DNA of 64,000 nt from Sulfitobacter sp. CW3 (GCF_019392245.1 NZ_JAHXRL010000003.1:124001-188000); one strand, 5' to 3'. Numbered from the stretch's first letter, positions 18,975 to 27,879 are shown. Notes: generated by a model from the sequence alone, not told the origin. Numbers and translations: made by a program.

Positions 18975-19860
18975 TGCCTTGAAAAAAGCCCGACGTGTTG
19001 TTTTGGTGACCGGCCCTGCGGGTGCCGGCCGGTCCTCTGCGCTCAACGTGCTTGAAGACGCTGGCTTTGAGGTGATTGATAATATCCCATTGCGGATGTT
19101 GTTGGCGCTGCTTGATGCCCCCGATCAGATACGGCCGATGGCCTTGGGTATTGATCAGCGGAACCGCGATTTTTCGACGGATCGTGTCACCGAGGTGATC
19201 GCGCAAATGCGGGCGCGGCCCGACGTTCAGGCCGAACTGTTGTATCTGGATTGCGCGACGGATGTTTTGTTGCGTCGCTTTTCTGAAACCCGCCGGCGTC
19301 ATCCTCTGGCGTTGTCAGATGCGCCCTCCGAAGGGATCAGACTTGAGAAAGAGCTGCTGGCACCGGTACGCGCGCAGGCCGATACGCTGATCGACACGAC
19401 CGAGCTTAACATCCATCAGCTGCGCGAGGAAATCGAACACTGGTTCGCTGTTGGCGGGACGCACCACCTTAGTATTTCAGTCCAATCGTTTTCGTACAAA
19501 CGTGGTCTGCCGCGTAGCGTGGATATGGTTTTTGACTGTCGTTTCTTGCGCAATCCGTTTTGGGAACCGCAGCTGCGGCACTTGAACGGGACGGATAAAG
19601 CGGTCCAAGATTACGTCAAACAGGATCCCCTTTATGGGGCATTCGCGAAACAGGTTCTGGACCTGAGCTTGTTAATTTTGCCGGCTTGCCAGTCTGAGGG
19701 GAAATCCCACATTTCAATCGCGTTTGGGTGTACCGGGGGCCAACATCGTTCGGTCACTTTGGCGCAAGCGCACGCTTTCAGCCTTGCAGAAGCGGGCTGG
19801 CAGGTGTCAATTAGGCACCGCGAACTGGACGAAAAAAAGCGGGAAGAGACGGCGCGTTGA
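18967..19860 (+). CDS. rapZ: RapZ-family nucleotide-binding protein (RNase adapter protein, YvcJ-like)
   Basis: P-loop protein of the YvcJ/RapZ family. In E. coli RapZ directs RNase E to the GlmZ small RNA; such sRNAs are not known in this order, so the role here is open. Family marks: GPAGAGRSS near residue 15 (the Walker A lysine is arginine), LLRRFSETRRRHPL near residue 100, SFSYKRGLPRSVDMVFDCRFLRNP, and the C-terminal IAFGCTGGQHRSVTLA. ATG 18967 is preferred over 18949, which would lie deeper inside hprK. It overlaps the EIIA gene by four bases. Confidence 0.9.
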   Translation: MTDALKKARRVVLVTGPAGAGRSSALNVLEDAGFEVIDNIPLRMLLALLDAPDQIRPMALGIDQRNRDFSTDRVTEVIAQMRARPDVQAELLYLDCATDVLLRRFSETRRRHPLALSDAPSEGIRLEKELLAPVRAQADTLIDTTELNIHQLREEIEHWFAVGGTHHLSISVQSFSYKRGLPRSVDMVFDCRFLRNPFWEPQLRHLNGTDKAVQDYVKQDPLYGAFAKQVLDLSLLILPACQSEGKSHISIAFGCTGGQHRSVTLAQAHAFSLAEAGWQVSIRHRELDEKKREETAR

Positions 19861-20249
19861 TAGGCATTGTTATCGTAGCACATGGAGGGCTGGCCAAAGA
19901 ATACTTGGCCGCAATCGAACATGTCGTCGGGTCCCAAAATGGCGTCCGTGCAATTTCGATCGATGCCGATCATGATCGCGCAGCCAAAGAACGCGAAATC
20001 TGCGAAGCTGCCAACGCGGTTGATACCGGCGGCGGCGTTGTCGTTGTCACGGATCTATTCGGGGGATCGCCTTCGAACCTCAGCCTGATGGCATGCCGCC
20101 CAGACAACCGGCGCATTCTCTATGGCGCCAACCTACCAATGCTTATAAAACTGGCCAAGTCCCGTGACTTAGATGTCCCCGAAGCCGTGCGCGCCGCGCT
20201 TGCCGCGGGTCGAAAATATATTGATAGCCAAAATGTCAGCGCAGGATAA
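19857..20249 (+). CDS. PTS EIIA component, mannose (EIIA-Man) family, regulatory
   Basis: Phosphotransferase EIIA domain of 130 aa. The N-terminal strand IGIVIVAHGGLAKEYL places the phospho-histidine at H9, and VVVVTDLFGGSPSNLSL is the second conserved segment. No EIIB, EIIC or EIID gene is nearby, so it most likely acts in regulation rather than sugar uptake, receiving phosphate from HPr. Start is TTG at 19857, overlapping the rapZ stop (TTGA), consistent with coupled translation. ptsH follows after 9 bases. Confidence 0.9.
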   Translation: MIGIVIVAHGGLAKEYLAAIEHVVGSQNGVRAISIDADHDRAAKEREICEAANAVDTGGGVVVVTDLFGGSPSNLSLMACRPDNRRILYGANLPMLIKLAKSRDLDVPEAVRAALAAGRKYIDSQNVSAG

Positions 20250-20258
20250 TAAGGCCCC

Positions 20259-20531
20259 ATGATGACCCAGGTTTCACTGAAGATCGTCAACGAAAAGGGG
20301 CTCCATGCCCGTGCTTCCGCCAAATTGGTCGAAGTCGTCGAAGCGTTCGATGCACGCGCCGAGGTCAGCAAAGATGGCATGTCTGCCTCAGGTGATAGTA
20401 TCATGGGCCTGTTGATGCTGGCGGCGTCAAAGGGATCGACCATCGACGTGCAGACCTCTGGCCCTGACAAGGACGCGCTCGCGGAAGCGTTGACAGCCCT
20501 CGTCGCCGATAAATTTGGCGAAGGTCATTAG
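20259..20531 (+). CDS. ptsH: Phosphocarrier protein HPr
   Basis: Carries phosphate from enzyme I to EIIA proteins. The active histidine lies in KGLHARASAK (H16 from the first ATG, H15 if the second ATG at 20262 is used, which has the better spacing from AAGG). The regulatory serine segment GDSIMGLLMLAAS is intact, so it can be a substrate of the HprK encoded three genes upstream. Length 90 aa is usual. It closes the chvI-ptsH unit; an acyltransferase gene follows 50 bases on. Confidence 0.94.
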   Translation: MMTQVSLKIVNEKGLHARASAKLVEVVEAFDARAEVSKDGMSASGDSIMGLLMLAASKGSTIDVQTSGPDKDALAEALTALVADKFGEGH

Positions 20532-20581
20532 GCCAGTAAGCCTGCAAGTGATCCACCTCGTGTTAGGGACATCTCGATTTG

Positions 20582-21469
20582 ATGAATGAAACGCAGTCAA
20601 TTCAAGCCCCGCTAAAATCCGGAGGAGACGTTGAAACCGTTTCCTTCACCAAATACGACCGCCGTAGTTTGTCCTATGCGTCGACTTTTGATCATCCGAT
20701 CAAGTCGGGCGTGATCAACATAATCGAGCTTTTGACCGCCAGGCTGTCCGTGCTGCGGATGATCCGCAAATTCGAAGAAAATGGCGCGCCCAAGGGCCAG
20801 GGCTTTTGGCGCGCCGCGCTCGATACGATGGGGATCGAGCTGACAACACCCCAAGCCCAACTTGACCGCATTCCCAAATCGGGGCCCGTTGTCGTGGTGG
20901 CCAACCATCCGCATGGTATGGTTGACGGCATGATTTTCGCCGACTTGATCGGCCGTGTGCGTCCCGACTACCGGATTTTGACGCGCTCTTTGCTGACCTC
21001 GATTGACGAGGTCGCGGGCAGCTACATGATCCCTGTGCCGTTTCCTCATGATCCTGATGCCCAACGCAAAGGCGTTGAAATGCGCGCAAAAGCGATGTCT
21101 TTTCTAAAGGATGGCGGTGTCGTCGCGTTGTTCCCCTCCGGTGTGGTCGCCTCTTCCGAGACCTTTTTTGGCCCGGCAGTTGAAGCCGAATGGAATGTCT
21201 TTACGGCGAAAATGATCCGCCGCTCGGGGGCTCAGGTTGTGCCGATGAAATTTCCGGGGGCCAATAGCCGTGCGTACCAGATCGCCAACAAAATCTCGCC
21301 CATGCTACGTCAGGGCCTTTTGCTGCACGAGATCGTTCACGCGTGCGACAAACCCCAAGGTCCGATTGTCGGCGATCCGTTGACCGAGGCACAGGTGGCA
21401 GCGTTTAAGGACGACCCGCGCGGGTTCATGGCATGGCTCCGCAACCACACGCTTAACCTCAAAGACTAA
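20582..21469 (+). CDS. Lysophospholipid acyltransferase family protein (PlsC-like)
   Basis: Acyltransferase of 295 aa. The catalytic box is NHPHGMVDG at residues 108-116, the N-H-P-x-G-x-x-D variant of the acyltransferase H-x4-D motif, followed by LTRSLLTSIDEVAGSYMIPV and FPSGVVASSETFFGPA, which corresponds to the glycerol-phosphate binding FPEG-type segment. It probably transfers acyl chains to a lysolipid at the inner membrane; substrate unknown. An alternative TTG start is one codon upstream at 20579. It is transcribed with the PTS genes and ends before a GC-rich hairpin. Confidence 0.83.
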   Translation: MNETQSIQAPLKSGGDVETVSFTKYDRRSLSYASTFDHPIKSGVINIIELLTARLSVLRMIRKFEENGAPKGQGFWRAALDTMGIELTTPQAQLDRIPKSGPVVVVANHPHGMVDGMIFADLIGRVRPDYRILTRSLLTSIDEVAGSYMIPVPFPHDPDAQRKGVEMRAKAMSFLKDGGVVALFPSGVVASSETFFGPAVEAEWNVFTAKMIRRSGAQVVPMKFPGANSRAYQIANKISPMLRQGLLLHEIVHACDKPQGPIVGDPLTEAQVAAFKDDPRGFMAWLRNHTLNLKD

Positions 21470-21499
21470 CGGGCTTCCAAATGGTCTAAAATCCCGGGG

Positions 21500-21521
21500 G
21501 TCTGGGGGCTGGCCCCCAGAC
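21500..21521. terminator. GC-rich hairpin between convergent acyltransferase and hbd genes
   Basis: GTCTGGGGGC (21500-21509) pairs with GCCCCCAGAC (21512-21521) with only two bases between, so the real loop includes part of the stem. It has no T tract. It is preceded by CCCGGGG. Hairpins of this look recur in intergenic DNA of Rhodobacteraceae, so it may be a dispersed palindrome that serves as a transcript end. Confidence 0.55.
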
Positions 21522-21534
21522 GGTTCATCTATCC

Positions 21535-22410
21535 TCAGCGGGTAGGAACCGGCACATCGCCGCGGTAGTCATAAAAACCCCGTTGCGTTTTACGGCCCAG
21601 CCATCCCGCTTCAACATATTTGGTCAGCAGCGGGCAGGGGCGGTACTTGGTGTCGGCCAGCCCATCGTGAAGCACGTTCATAATTGCAAGGCATGTATCC
21701 AAACCGATGAAGTCGGCAAGTTCAAGCGGCCCCATCGGGTGATTGGCCCCCAGCTTCAGCGAACTATCAATAGATTCGACCGATCCCACGCCCTCATAGA
21801 GTGTGTACACAGCCTCATTGATCATTGGCATCAGAATGCGGTTCACAATGAATGCCGGGAAATCTTCGGCTGATGCTGCGGTTTTGCCCAATTTCGCGAC
21901 CACGGCCTGACATGCTGCGAATGTTTCCTTGTCAGTTGCAATACCACGGATCAATTCGACCAGTTGCATCACGGGGACGGGATTCATGAAGTGGAAACCC
22001 ATGAATTTTTCGGGCCGGTCGGTTCTGCTGGCAAGCCGCGTGATCGAGATTGAGGATGTGTTCGACGTCAAGATCGTGGTGGGCTTTAGATGCGGGATCA
22101 GGTCCTCGAAAATCGCCTGCTTCACTGTTTCGCGTTCTGTCGCCGCTTCTATCACCAGATCGCTTTGGCCAAGATCGCTTAGGGTCTGTGTTGTCGTAAT
22201 GCGTGCCAGCGCGGCATCGCGATCTGCTTCGGCGACTTTGCCGCGACCGACTTGCCGATCAAGGTTGCCGGTGATGGTCTCAACGGCGGCTTTCAGGGCC
22301 TCGGCGCTGACGTCGGTCAACAGAACATCATACCCCGCCAGAGCCATAACATGGGCGATGCCGTTGCCCATTTGGCCCGCGCCAACGATGCCGATTGTCT
22401 GGATATCCAT
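21535..22410 (-). CDS. hbd: 3-hydroxybutyryl-CoA dehydrogenase (3-hydroxyacyl-CoA dehydrogenase family)
   Basis: NAD(P)-dependent oxidation of (S)-3-hydroxybutyryl-CoA to acetoacetyl-CoA. Rossmann motif GIVGAGQMGNGIAHV at residues 7-21; LTSNTSSISITRLAS and GFHFMNPVPVMQLVE with the catalytic histidine; NRILMPMINEA and GANHPMGPLELADFIGLDT complete the C-terminal domain. Length 291 aa is the single-domain bacterial form. The next gene on its 5' side is divergent. With ETF and mcd nearby it fits butyryl/crotonyl-CoA metabolism. Confidence 0.93.
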   Translation of the reverse strand: MDIQTIGIVGAGQMGNGIAHVMALAGYDVLLTDVSAEALKAAVETITGNLDRQVGRGKVAEADRDAALARITTTQTLSDLGQSDLVIEAATERETVKQAIFEDLIPHLKPTTILTSNTSSISITRLASRTDRPEKFMGFHFMNPVPVMQLVELIRGIATDKETFAACQAVVAKLGKTAASAEDFPAFIVNRILMPMINEAVYTLYEGVGSVESIDSSLKLGANHPMGPLELADFIGLDTCLAIMNVLHDGLADTKYRPCPLLTKYVEAGWLGRKTQRGFYDYRGDVPVPTR

Positions 22411-22568
22411 GCGCTGTCCTTTGTGATTTTGCGCGCAGCATAGGGCGCAGTGGGTAGTAGCTGCAAGGGCCGGATTTCATGATAAGTTCTCGCAAATTCA
22501 ATCTTTAAGGTATTCGAAAACCTTTGCAGCCATCTTGGGTATTGGGTGAGTTAACAAAGGTGGGTGTA

Positions 22569-23399
22569 ATGACCTATGTTGCGATGGGGCCGGGGGCTCT
22601 AGACTATCAGCCGTGCAGGTATGGTACGTCAAAATTACTATTCAGGGGGCCCAGGCGCGAGCTGGACGAACCCTATGTTGCATTTGTCGGCGGGACAGAG
22701 ACGTATGGGCGCTTTATTGAGAAACCGTTCGCCGCGCTGGTCGAGGAGGAAACTGGCCAGCGCTGCGTTAATTTCGGCTGTCTGAATGCCGGCATCGATG
22801 TCTTCGCCCGCGACCCGTATGTTCCGGGTGCCGCCGCTGCGGCGATGATCACCGTTGTTCAGGTGATGGGTGCCCAAAACATGAGCAATCGATTCTATTC
22901 GGTGCATCCGCGGCGCAACGACCGGTTCTTGGCACCGTCTGATCTACTCAAGACGATCTTTCGCGAAATCGATTTTTCTGAATTTCACTTCAACAAGCAT
23001 TTGTTGACGACGCTTAGGAAGGTGTCGCCGGATCGTTTCGATGCCATCTACACCGAGCTGCAAGCGGCTTGGGTCACGCGCATGAGGCTGCTGGTCAAAC
23101 AGATGCACGGCCAGGTCATTCTGCTATGGTTTGCAGATCATCACCCTGCCGAGGATATTTTGCCGTTAAGCGGTCTTGGCGATGATCCGTTGTTTGTGAC
23201 GCGCGGCATGATTGCTGAAGTCGCCCCTTACGTAACACGTGTCGTCGAGGTCGTGCCATCCAGCCGGGCCCAAGAGGACGGAACAGAAGGGATGGTGTTC
23301 GCACCACTAGAAGCACTGGTCGCAAAGGAGCTGCCCGGCCCACGGGCCCACGCGGAAACTGCGGCTGCGATCGTGCAGGCCATGTCGGGAATGATTTAG
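22569..23399 (+). CDS. DUF6473-like protein of unknown function
   Basis: A 276 aa protein of a type I associate with Rhodobacteraceae (DUF6473, from memory and not searched). Conserved-looking blocks are LDYQPCRYGTSKLLFRGPRR near the N-terminus, VAFVGGTETYGRFIEKPF, and NFGCLNAGIDVF, which recall the block I region of SGNH hydrolase-like proteins; LLWFADHHPAEDI may be a late strand. No signal peptide or membrane segment is visible. The ATG at 22569 has AAAGGTGG upstream; the frame is open from 22524. Bounded by a terminator at 23416-23443. Function unknown. Confidence 0.7.
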   Translation: MTYVAMGPGALDYQPCRYGTSKLLFRGPRRELDEPYVAFVGGTETYGRFIEKPFAALVEEETGQRCVNFGCLNAGIDVFARDPYVPGAAAAAMITVVQVMGAQNMSNRFYSVHPRRNDRFLAPSDLLKTIFREIDFSEFHFNKHLLTTLRKVSPDRFDAIYTELQAAWVTRMRLLVKQMHGQVILLWFADHHPAEDILPLSGLGDDPLFVTRGMIAEVAPYVTRVVEVVPSSRAQEDGTEGMVFAPLEALVAKELPGPRAHAETAAAIVQAMSGMI

Positions 23400-23415
23400 C
23401 CAAGGTTCCAAATGA

Positions 23416-23443
23416 AAAGGCCCGCCATTTCTGACGGGCCTTT
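23416..23443. terminator. Bidirectional terminator between DUF6473 gene and etfA
   Basis: AAAGGCCCG (23416-23424) pairs with CGGGCCTTT (23435-23443) across a 10-base loop. The A-rich left flank and T-rich right end let it serve both the plus-strand gene and the minus-strand etfBA transcript, whose stop is at 23468. Confidence 0.85.
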
Positions 23444-23467
23444 CAGCATTCAATTCTCAAAGCTGGC

Positions 23468-24394
23468 TTACAGCTTTTCGATCAGCTCTGGTACTGCTTC
23501 GAATAGATCGGCAACCAGTCCAAAATCGGCAACCTGAAAGATTGGCGCTTCTTCGTCTTTGTTGATTGCGACGATGATTTTGCTGTCTTTCATACCGGCC
23601 AAGTGCTGGATCGCGCCGGAGATACCGACAGCGACATACAGTTCAGGGGCGACAACCTTACCGGTTTGGCCAACTTGCCAATCATTCGGGGCATAGCCTG
23701 AATCGACCGCAGCGCGGGATGCACCAACAGCAGCGCCCAGTTTGTCCGCCAGTTTTTCGATCAGGGCAAAGTCTTCTTCGGAACCGACACCACGGCCACC
23801 GGAAACAACCACACCGGCCGAAGTCAGCTCGGGGCGGTCGCTGGCTGCGACGTGATCTTCGATCCAGGAGGACAGGCCAGGATCGGCAGCTGCCGAAACT
23901 GTCTCAACCGATGCAGAACCACCGGTTCCGGCAGCGTCGAATGTCGACGTACGGAAGGTGATTACTTTTTTCGCGTCAGTGGATTTGACCGTCTGAACAG
24001 CGTTACCCGCATAGATCGGACGCTCGAACGTGTCTGCATCTACAACGCCGGAAGCGTCAGAGATAATCATGACGTCCAGCAGCGCCGCAACGCGAGGCAT
24101 CACGTTTTTCGCGTCTGTCGTCGCCGGGGCAACGATGTGGTCATAGTCACCCGCCATCGACACGATCAATGCCGCTGTCGATTCGGCCAAACGGTGACCC
24201 AAAGATGCGTCTTCAGCGACGATCACTTTGGACACGCCATCGATCTTGGAGGCCGCTTCGCCAGCCGCGGCAGCAGAGCTGCCCGCGCACAATACGGTTA
24301 CGTCACCGATTTGCTTGGCTGCGGTTACGGCCTTTGCGGTCGCGTCCATCGCCAATTCGCCATCGGTTACTTCTGCAAGGAGTAGAACAGCCAT
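23468..24394 (-). CDS. etfA: Electron transfer flavoprotein alpha subunit
   Basis: FAD-binding subunit of ETF, which takes electrons from acyl-CoA dehydrogenases and passes them to ETF-quinone oxidoreductase. The C-terminal FAD domain shows [58 protein letters not shown] and [22 protein letters not shown], all standard ETF-alpha blocks. Length 308 aa. The start overlaps the etfB stop by one base. Mcd encoded at 9275-10960 is a likely electron donor. Confidence 0.95.
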   Translation of the reverse strand: MAVLLLAEVTDGELAMDATAKAVTAAKQIGDVTVLCAGSSAAAAGEAASKIDGVSKVIVAEDASLGHRLAESTAALIVSMAGDYDHIVAPATTDAKNVMPRVAALLDVMIISDASGVVDADTFERPIYAGNAVQTVKSTDAKKVITFRTSTFDAAGTGGSASVETVSAAADPGLSSWIEDHVAASDRPELTSAGVVVSGGRGVGSEEDFALIEKLADKLGAAVGASRAAVDSGYAPNDWQVGQTGKVVAPELYVAVGISGAIQHLAGMKDSKIIVAINKDEEAPIFQVADFGLVADLFEAVPELIEKL

Positions 24395-25152
24395 TACACA
24401 GCCCCCGCTTCTTTAAGTTTCGCCACAAGTGCGTCAACGCTATCAACTTTGATACCTGCTGCGCGTTCTGCTGGTTCAACCGTTTTCACGATTTCCAAAC
24501 GGTTGCCGACCTCGACGCCGTAATCGGCTGGGGTCTTTTCATCCATCGGCTTTTTCTTGGCCTTCATGATGTTTGGCAGCGACGCATAACGTGGTTCGTT
24601 CAGGCGCAAGTCAACGGTTACAACTGTCGGCATCGACACCTTGATCGTTTGCAAACCGCCATCAACTTCGCGGGTCACAACGGCGCTGTCCCCTTCGATT
24701 TCGACTTTGGATGCAAAGGTAGCCTGAGACCAACCCAAAAGCGCAGACAGCATTTGGCCTGTTGCGTTCATGTCGTTGTCGATGGCTTGTTTGCCACAAA
24801 GAACCAGCCCTGGCTGTTCTTCGTCAACGATCGCCTTGAGGATCTTGGCAACGGCCAGCGGTTCGATGTCATTGTGAACGTCGTCTGCTGCAACAACCAG
24901 AATGGCCCGATCCGCCCCCATCGCCAAAGCAGTCCGCAAAGTTTCTTGCGATTGCTTTACGCCGATGGAAACAACCACGACTTCATCGACCTGACCGGCC
25001 TCTTTCAGACGGATCGCCTGTTCGACAGAAATCTCGTCGAACGGGTTCATGGACATTTTTACATTAGCAAGATCAACACCCGTGCCGTCCGCTTTGACGC
25101 GTACTTTCACGTTATAGTCGATCACGCGCTTTACAGGTACCAATACCTTCAT
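24394..25152 (-). CDS. etfB: Electron transfer flavoprotein beta subunit
   Basis: AMP-binding partner of Etf[37 protein letters not shown], and the segment [20 protein letters not shown] (adenine-nucleotide site) are typical, and the C-terminal recognition loop region [19 protein letters not shown], which docks the dehydrogenases, is intact. Length 252 aa. It is first in the etfBA unit; the 145-base upstream region to 25297 is AT-rich and probably carries the promoter, but I cannot assign boxes. Confidence 0.95.
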   Translation of the reverse strand: MKVLVPVKRVIDYNVKVRVKADGTGVDLANVKMSMNPFDEISVEQAIRLKEAGQVDEVVVVSIGVKQSQETLRTALAMGADRAILVVAADDVHNDIEPLAVAKILKAIVDEEQPGLVLCGKQAIDNDMNATGQMLSALLGWSQATFASKVEIEGDSAVVTREVDGGLQTIKVSMPTVVTVDLRLNEPRYASLPNIMKAKKKPMDEKTPADYGVEVGNRLEIVKTVEPAERAAGIKVDSVDALVAKLKEAGAV

Positions 25153-25297
25153 GGGCGTTATCTCTCCTCAGTTTACGACTCGGATATTTGGCCAAGTCAT
25201 TTGAACTCTTCGTCGGTGTAACGAAGCATTTCGTATCAAAACAGATCAAAAACGGCGTTTGACAGTATTTGGACGCGGCGTTTTCAATTATTTTTTG

Positions 25298-25870
25298 TTA
25301 TCTATTTGCCCCCGGCACCCACAAAACGTCATTTTCGCCGCTATTGTTCGCCATGCGGGCAGCGACAAAGAACCAGTCGCTTAGACGGTTGAGATAGCGG
25401 ACGGTTGCCTCGTTCACATCTTCTTGCTGGGCCAGAAGGACGGTCAGGCGTTCTGCGCGTCGGGCAACGGTGCGGCAGACATGCAGATGTGCGGCCAGTT
25501 CACTGCCGCCGGGCAGGATAAAGCTGCGCAGTGGCGCAAGCTCCTTGTTCATCACGTCGATCTCGCGCTCTAGCCGGTCGACTTGTTCAGGGGCGATGCG
25601 CAGGGGCGGGTATTCTGCTTTTGCATCGGCGCTCATGTCTGGGCGGCACAGGTCGGCACCGACATCAAACAGGTCATTTTGAATACGTGACAAGGCGATA
25701 TCCGTTTCGCCGGTCGCAACCAAACGGGCAACCCCGACAAAGCAGTTTAATTCGTCCGAGGTGCCATATGCCTCGACCCGGGGGTCGTGTTTTGGCACCC
25801 GGGTTCCATTGCCAAGTGCTGTATCGCCTTTGTCGCCGGTGCGGGTGTAGATCTTGTTCAGAACGACCAT
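25298..25870 (-). CDS. Cob(I)alamin/cob(I)yrinic acid a,c-diamide adenosyltransferase, PduO type
   Basis: Attaches the 5'-deoxyadenosyl group of ATP to cob(I)alamin, giving coenzyme B12. The N-terminal ATP loop KIYTRTGDKGDTALGNG and GTSDELNCFVGVAR are diagnostic, as is the C-terminal NRLSDWFFVAARMAN. Length 190 aa is the single-domain PduO/MMAB form. Its ATG overlaps the stop of the small membrane protein gene (ATGA). The product cofactor is needed by ethylmalonyl-CoA and methylmalonyl-CoA mutases, which ties it to mcd. Confidence 0.93.
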   Translation of the reverse strand: MVVLNKIYTRTGDKGDTALGNGTRVPKHDPRVEAYGTSDELNCFVGVARLVATGETDIALSRIQNDLFDVGADLCRPDMSADAKAEYPPLRIAPEQVDRLEREIDVMNKELAPLRSFILPGGSELAAHLHVCRTVARRAERLTVLLAQQEDVNEATVRYLNRLSDWFFVAARMANNSGENDVLWVPGANR

Positions 25871-26076
25871 CAGCCAGCGCCCTTGCGAAGATAGACATAT
25901 AACACGATCAAAACCACAGCGATAAACTGCGAAATAAGCCGGAGCCGCATCAGTTTATTCGAATTGCGCTTGTTGAATTCGCCGCCGCTGGCAAAACCGC
26001 CCAATCCCATGATCAGAATGATGATAACAACCAGCACCGCGATGCAGACAAGTACGAAAAGAGGGTCTGAGAACAT
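25870..26076 (-). CDS. Twin transmembrane helix small protein (HIG1-like)
   Basis: Short membrane protein, 68 aa, with two hydrophobic helices (about residues 6-26 and 46-63) joined by a basic loop (FNKRNSNKLMRLRLISQF). The N-x-x-M-R-x-R loop resembles the HIG1 hypoxia-induced domain, which in alphaproteobacteria has been linked to cytochrome oxidase; that link is inference here. The gene overlaps and precedes the PduO-type adenosyltransferase, an order repeated across alphaproteobacteria. Confidence 0.85.
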   Translation of the reverse strand: MFSDPLFVLVCIAVLVVIIILIMGLGGFASGGEFNKRNSNKLMRLRLISQFIAVVLIVLYVYLRKGAG

Positions 26077-26135
26077 AGGCTTTCCTTTGTGCTACGCTCA
26101 GATGTAGCGGGGCAAGCGCGTAGCGCAACCGGAAT

Positions 26136-26963
26136 TTACCGTGCCAGCACCCAGTCAAGCGCCCGCGTCGGCAGTATTCGGCGTAAAAAACCGGATATAT
26201 AGGTGGGGGTCGTGACATAATAGCGCGGGCGCGGCTTGGGTGCCTCTAGCGCGTGAACCAGCTTTTTGACCACGGCCTTGGGGGGCAGCTCGAATGTGTC
26301 GGGGCCGCTGCTTTCATATAGCCGTTTTTTAAGCTTGCGTTCGTATTGATCCCTGCGCGGAGATGCCTGCCAATCGATCCAGCGTTCAAAATAGGGGATC
26401 GAATTGGCGCGGATTTTTGAGGTCACGGGGCCGGGTTCGATCAGGATGATGTGGACCGGCGTGTCACGCATTTCGATCCTTAGGGTATCGGTCAGCCCCT
26501 CGAGCGCGAATTTTGTCGCGTTATAGGCCCCGCGCCACGGCATCGTAACCAAGCCTAAAACAGAGGAACATTGCACGATCCGCCCGTGCCCTTGGGCGCG
26601 CATGAGGGGCAAAACGGCACGGGTCAGCTCGTGCCATCCGAAAAAGTTGCTTTCAAAGATATCGCGCAGCGCATCTGTGGGCAGGTCTTCGACGGCACCG
26701 GGCGTGGCATGTGCGCCGTTGTTATAAAGCGCATCCAGCGTTCCACCCGTGGCATCCAGCACCTGCGCAAGCGCGGCGTGAATGCTGGCACTGTCAGTGT
26801 AGTCAAGCAACGGGCTGTCGAACCCTTCGGCGGTCAGCCGGTCACAGTCTGCTTGCTGGCGGCAGGTCGCGAAAACACGCCATCCCCGCGCGCGCAGCCC
26901 ATGCGCTGCGGCATATCCAATGCCAGAGGAACAGCCGGTTATCAAAATGCTTTTGTCGGTCAC
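26136..26963 (-). CDS. Short-chain dehydrogenase/reductase family protein
   Basis: NAD(P)-dependent oxidoreductase of the classical SDR family, 275 aa. The cofactor motif is ITGCSSGIGYAAAHGLRARG at residues 7-26, the N-A-G-type segment is YNNGAHATPG, the catalytic serine is in VQCSSVLG and the Y-x-x-x-K pair is in AYNATKFALEGL. The C-terminus has a basic tail (LKKRLYESSGPDTFELPP). Substrate unknown. It stands alone, 59 bases from the twin-transmembrane gene and divergent from nothing; the SH3 gene on its 5' side is also minus. Confidence 0.9.
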   Translation of the reverse strand: MTDKSILITGCSSGIGYAAAHGLRARGWRVFATCRQQADCDRLTAEGFDSPLLDYTDSASIHAALAQVLDATGGTLDALYNNGAHATPGAVEDLPTDALRDIFESNFFGWHELTRAVLPLMRAQGHGRIVQCSSVLGLVTMPWRGAYNATKFALEGLTDTLRIEMRDTPVHIILIEPGPVTSKIRANSIPYFERWIDWQASPRRDQYERKLKKRLYESSGPDTFELPPKAVVKKLVHALEAPKPRPRYYVTTPTYISGFLRRILPTRALDWVLAR

Positions 26964-27021
26964 AAAGGGCCCCCTATTTGAGACCTTTCATCGCGTGTTC
27001 GCCCTGTGATGGCAACGCAGC

Positions 27022-27675
27022 TTAGCTGTCAGAGAGCAGATAATCCGCCATCCAGCCCACGGGTCCCCCGTTGATCGGACGGATCTGCACCCAGCCAGTG
27101 CCGCTATCGCCGATGATCTCAACGCTATCGCCGCGGGACAGTTGGGTCACGACCTCGTATTGGGTGCCGGGGCCACCGCGCACGTTCACGCTGTTGCCCG
27201 AAACCGACCGGAGGTCGCTAAATCTGCCGGTATCAAGGGCAACCGCGCCGGTATCGTCGGGGGTGATGAGGCTGGGAATAATTGCTGGTGTGTCTTGGCT
27301 GGACGTCGTGCTGCCAATGTTCTGGGGCACCAAAGTCACTTGGTTCACCAAGGGAGCTTCGGCTGCTTTGACAGCCTCATTAACGGCAGACAACAACAGG
27401 TCAATGTCTTGGGCTGCCTCTTCGCCGCTGGTATCATCAAAGCCGGGCGGGGTGGTATCGACCGGCTTGATCTTGGCGCGCATTTGTTCGGCTTGGGGGG
27501 CGATTTGCGGCTCAACGCTTTGAGGTTTGATCTGGGGTTTAGCTGTCGCAACCTTTTCTTTGATGGGCGACACTTCGCTGACCGGTGGGCGCGGGGGCTC
27601 GAAATCAGCACCGCCGCTTAGCTCGTAAAAAGCGAGGCCCAAAAAGCCAAAGGTCAGCAGAATAAACCGTTTCAT
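27022..27675 (-). CDS. SH3 domain-containing envelope protein
   Basis: Exported or membrane-anchored protein, 217 aa. The N-terminus MKRFILLTFGFLGLAFYEL is a signal peptide or anchor. Residues about 25-150 are low-complexity, proline/alanine/glutamine-rich linker. The C-terminus is a bacterial SH3 domain: NSVNVRGGPGTQYEVVTQLS, RGDSVEIIGDSGTGWVQI and GWMADYLLSD. Such domains bind peptidoglycan or proteins at the wall; the partner is unknown. Divergent from parC across 204 bases. Confidence 0.83.
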   Translation of the reverse strand: MKRFILLTFGFLGLAFYELSGGADFEPPRPPVSEVSPIKEKVATAKPQIKPQSVEPQIAPQAEQMRAKIKPVDTTPPGFDDTSGEEAAQDIDLLLSAVNEAVKAAEAPLVNQVTLVPQNIGSTTSSQDTPAIIPSLITPDDTGAVALDTGRFSDLRSVSGNSVNVRGGPGTQYEVVTQLSRGDSVEIIGDSGTGWVQIRPINGGPVGWMADYLLSDS

Positions 27676-27879
27676 CGTATGTCCTCAATGCAGTAAGGGC
27701 CGAGAAGCCATGCAGTTGGCAGCCCCGAGACACGCACTTAGCCTATTTATCACAAATTACCCGTTGACGGCGGGAGAATCTTTGGAACGTTGCAGGACAG
27801 TGACAGTCGGGTGTTGTCCAGCGCCTTTTTAGCCAAACAGCCGCTTGCCGCTTCACGCCTGCTTGGCTAAACACCTCCT

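Noticed and set aside
24169..25221. 350-codon plus-strand frame opposite etfA/etfB
   Set aside because: It lies antisense to two well-recognised subunits and has no domain-like segment.
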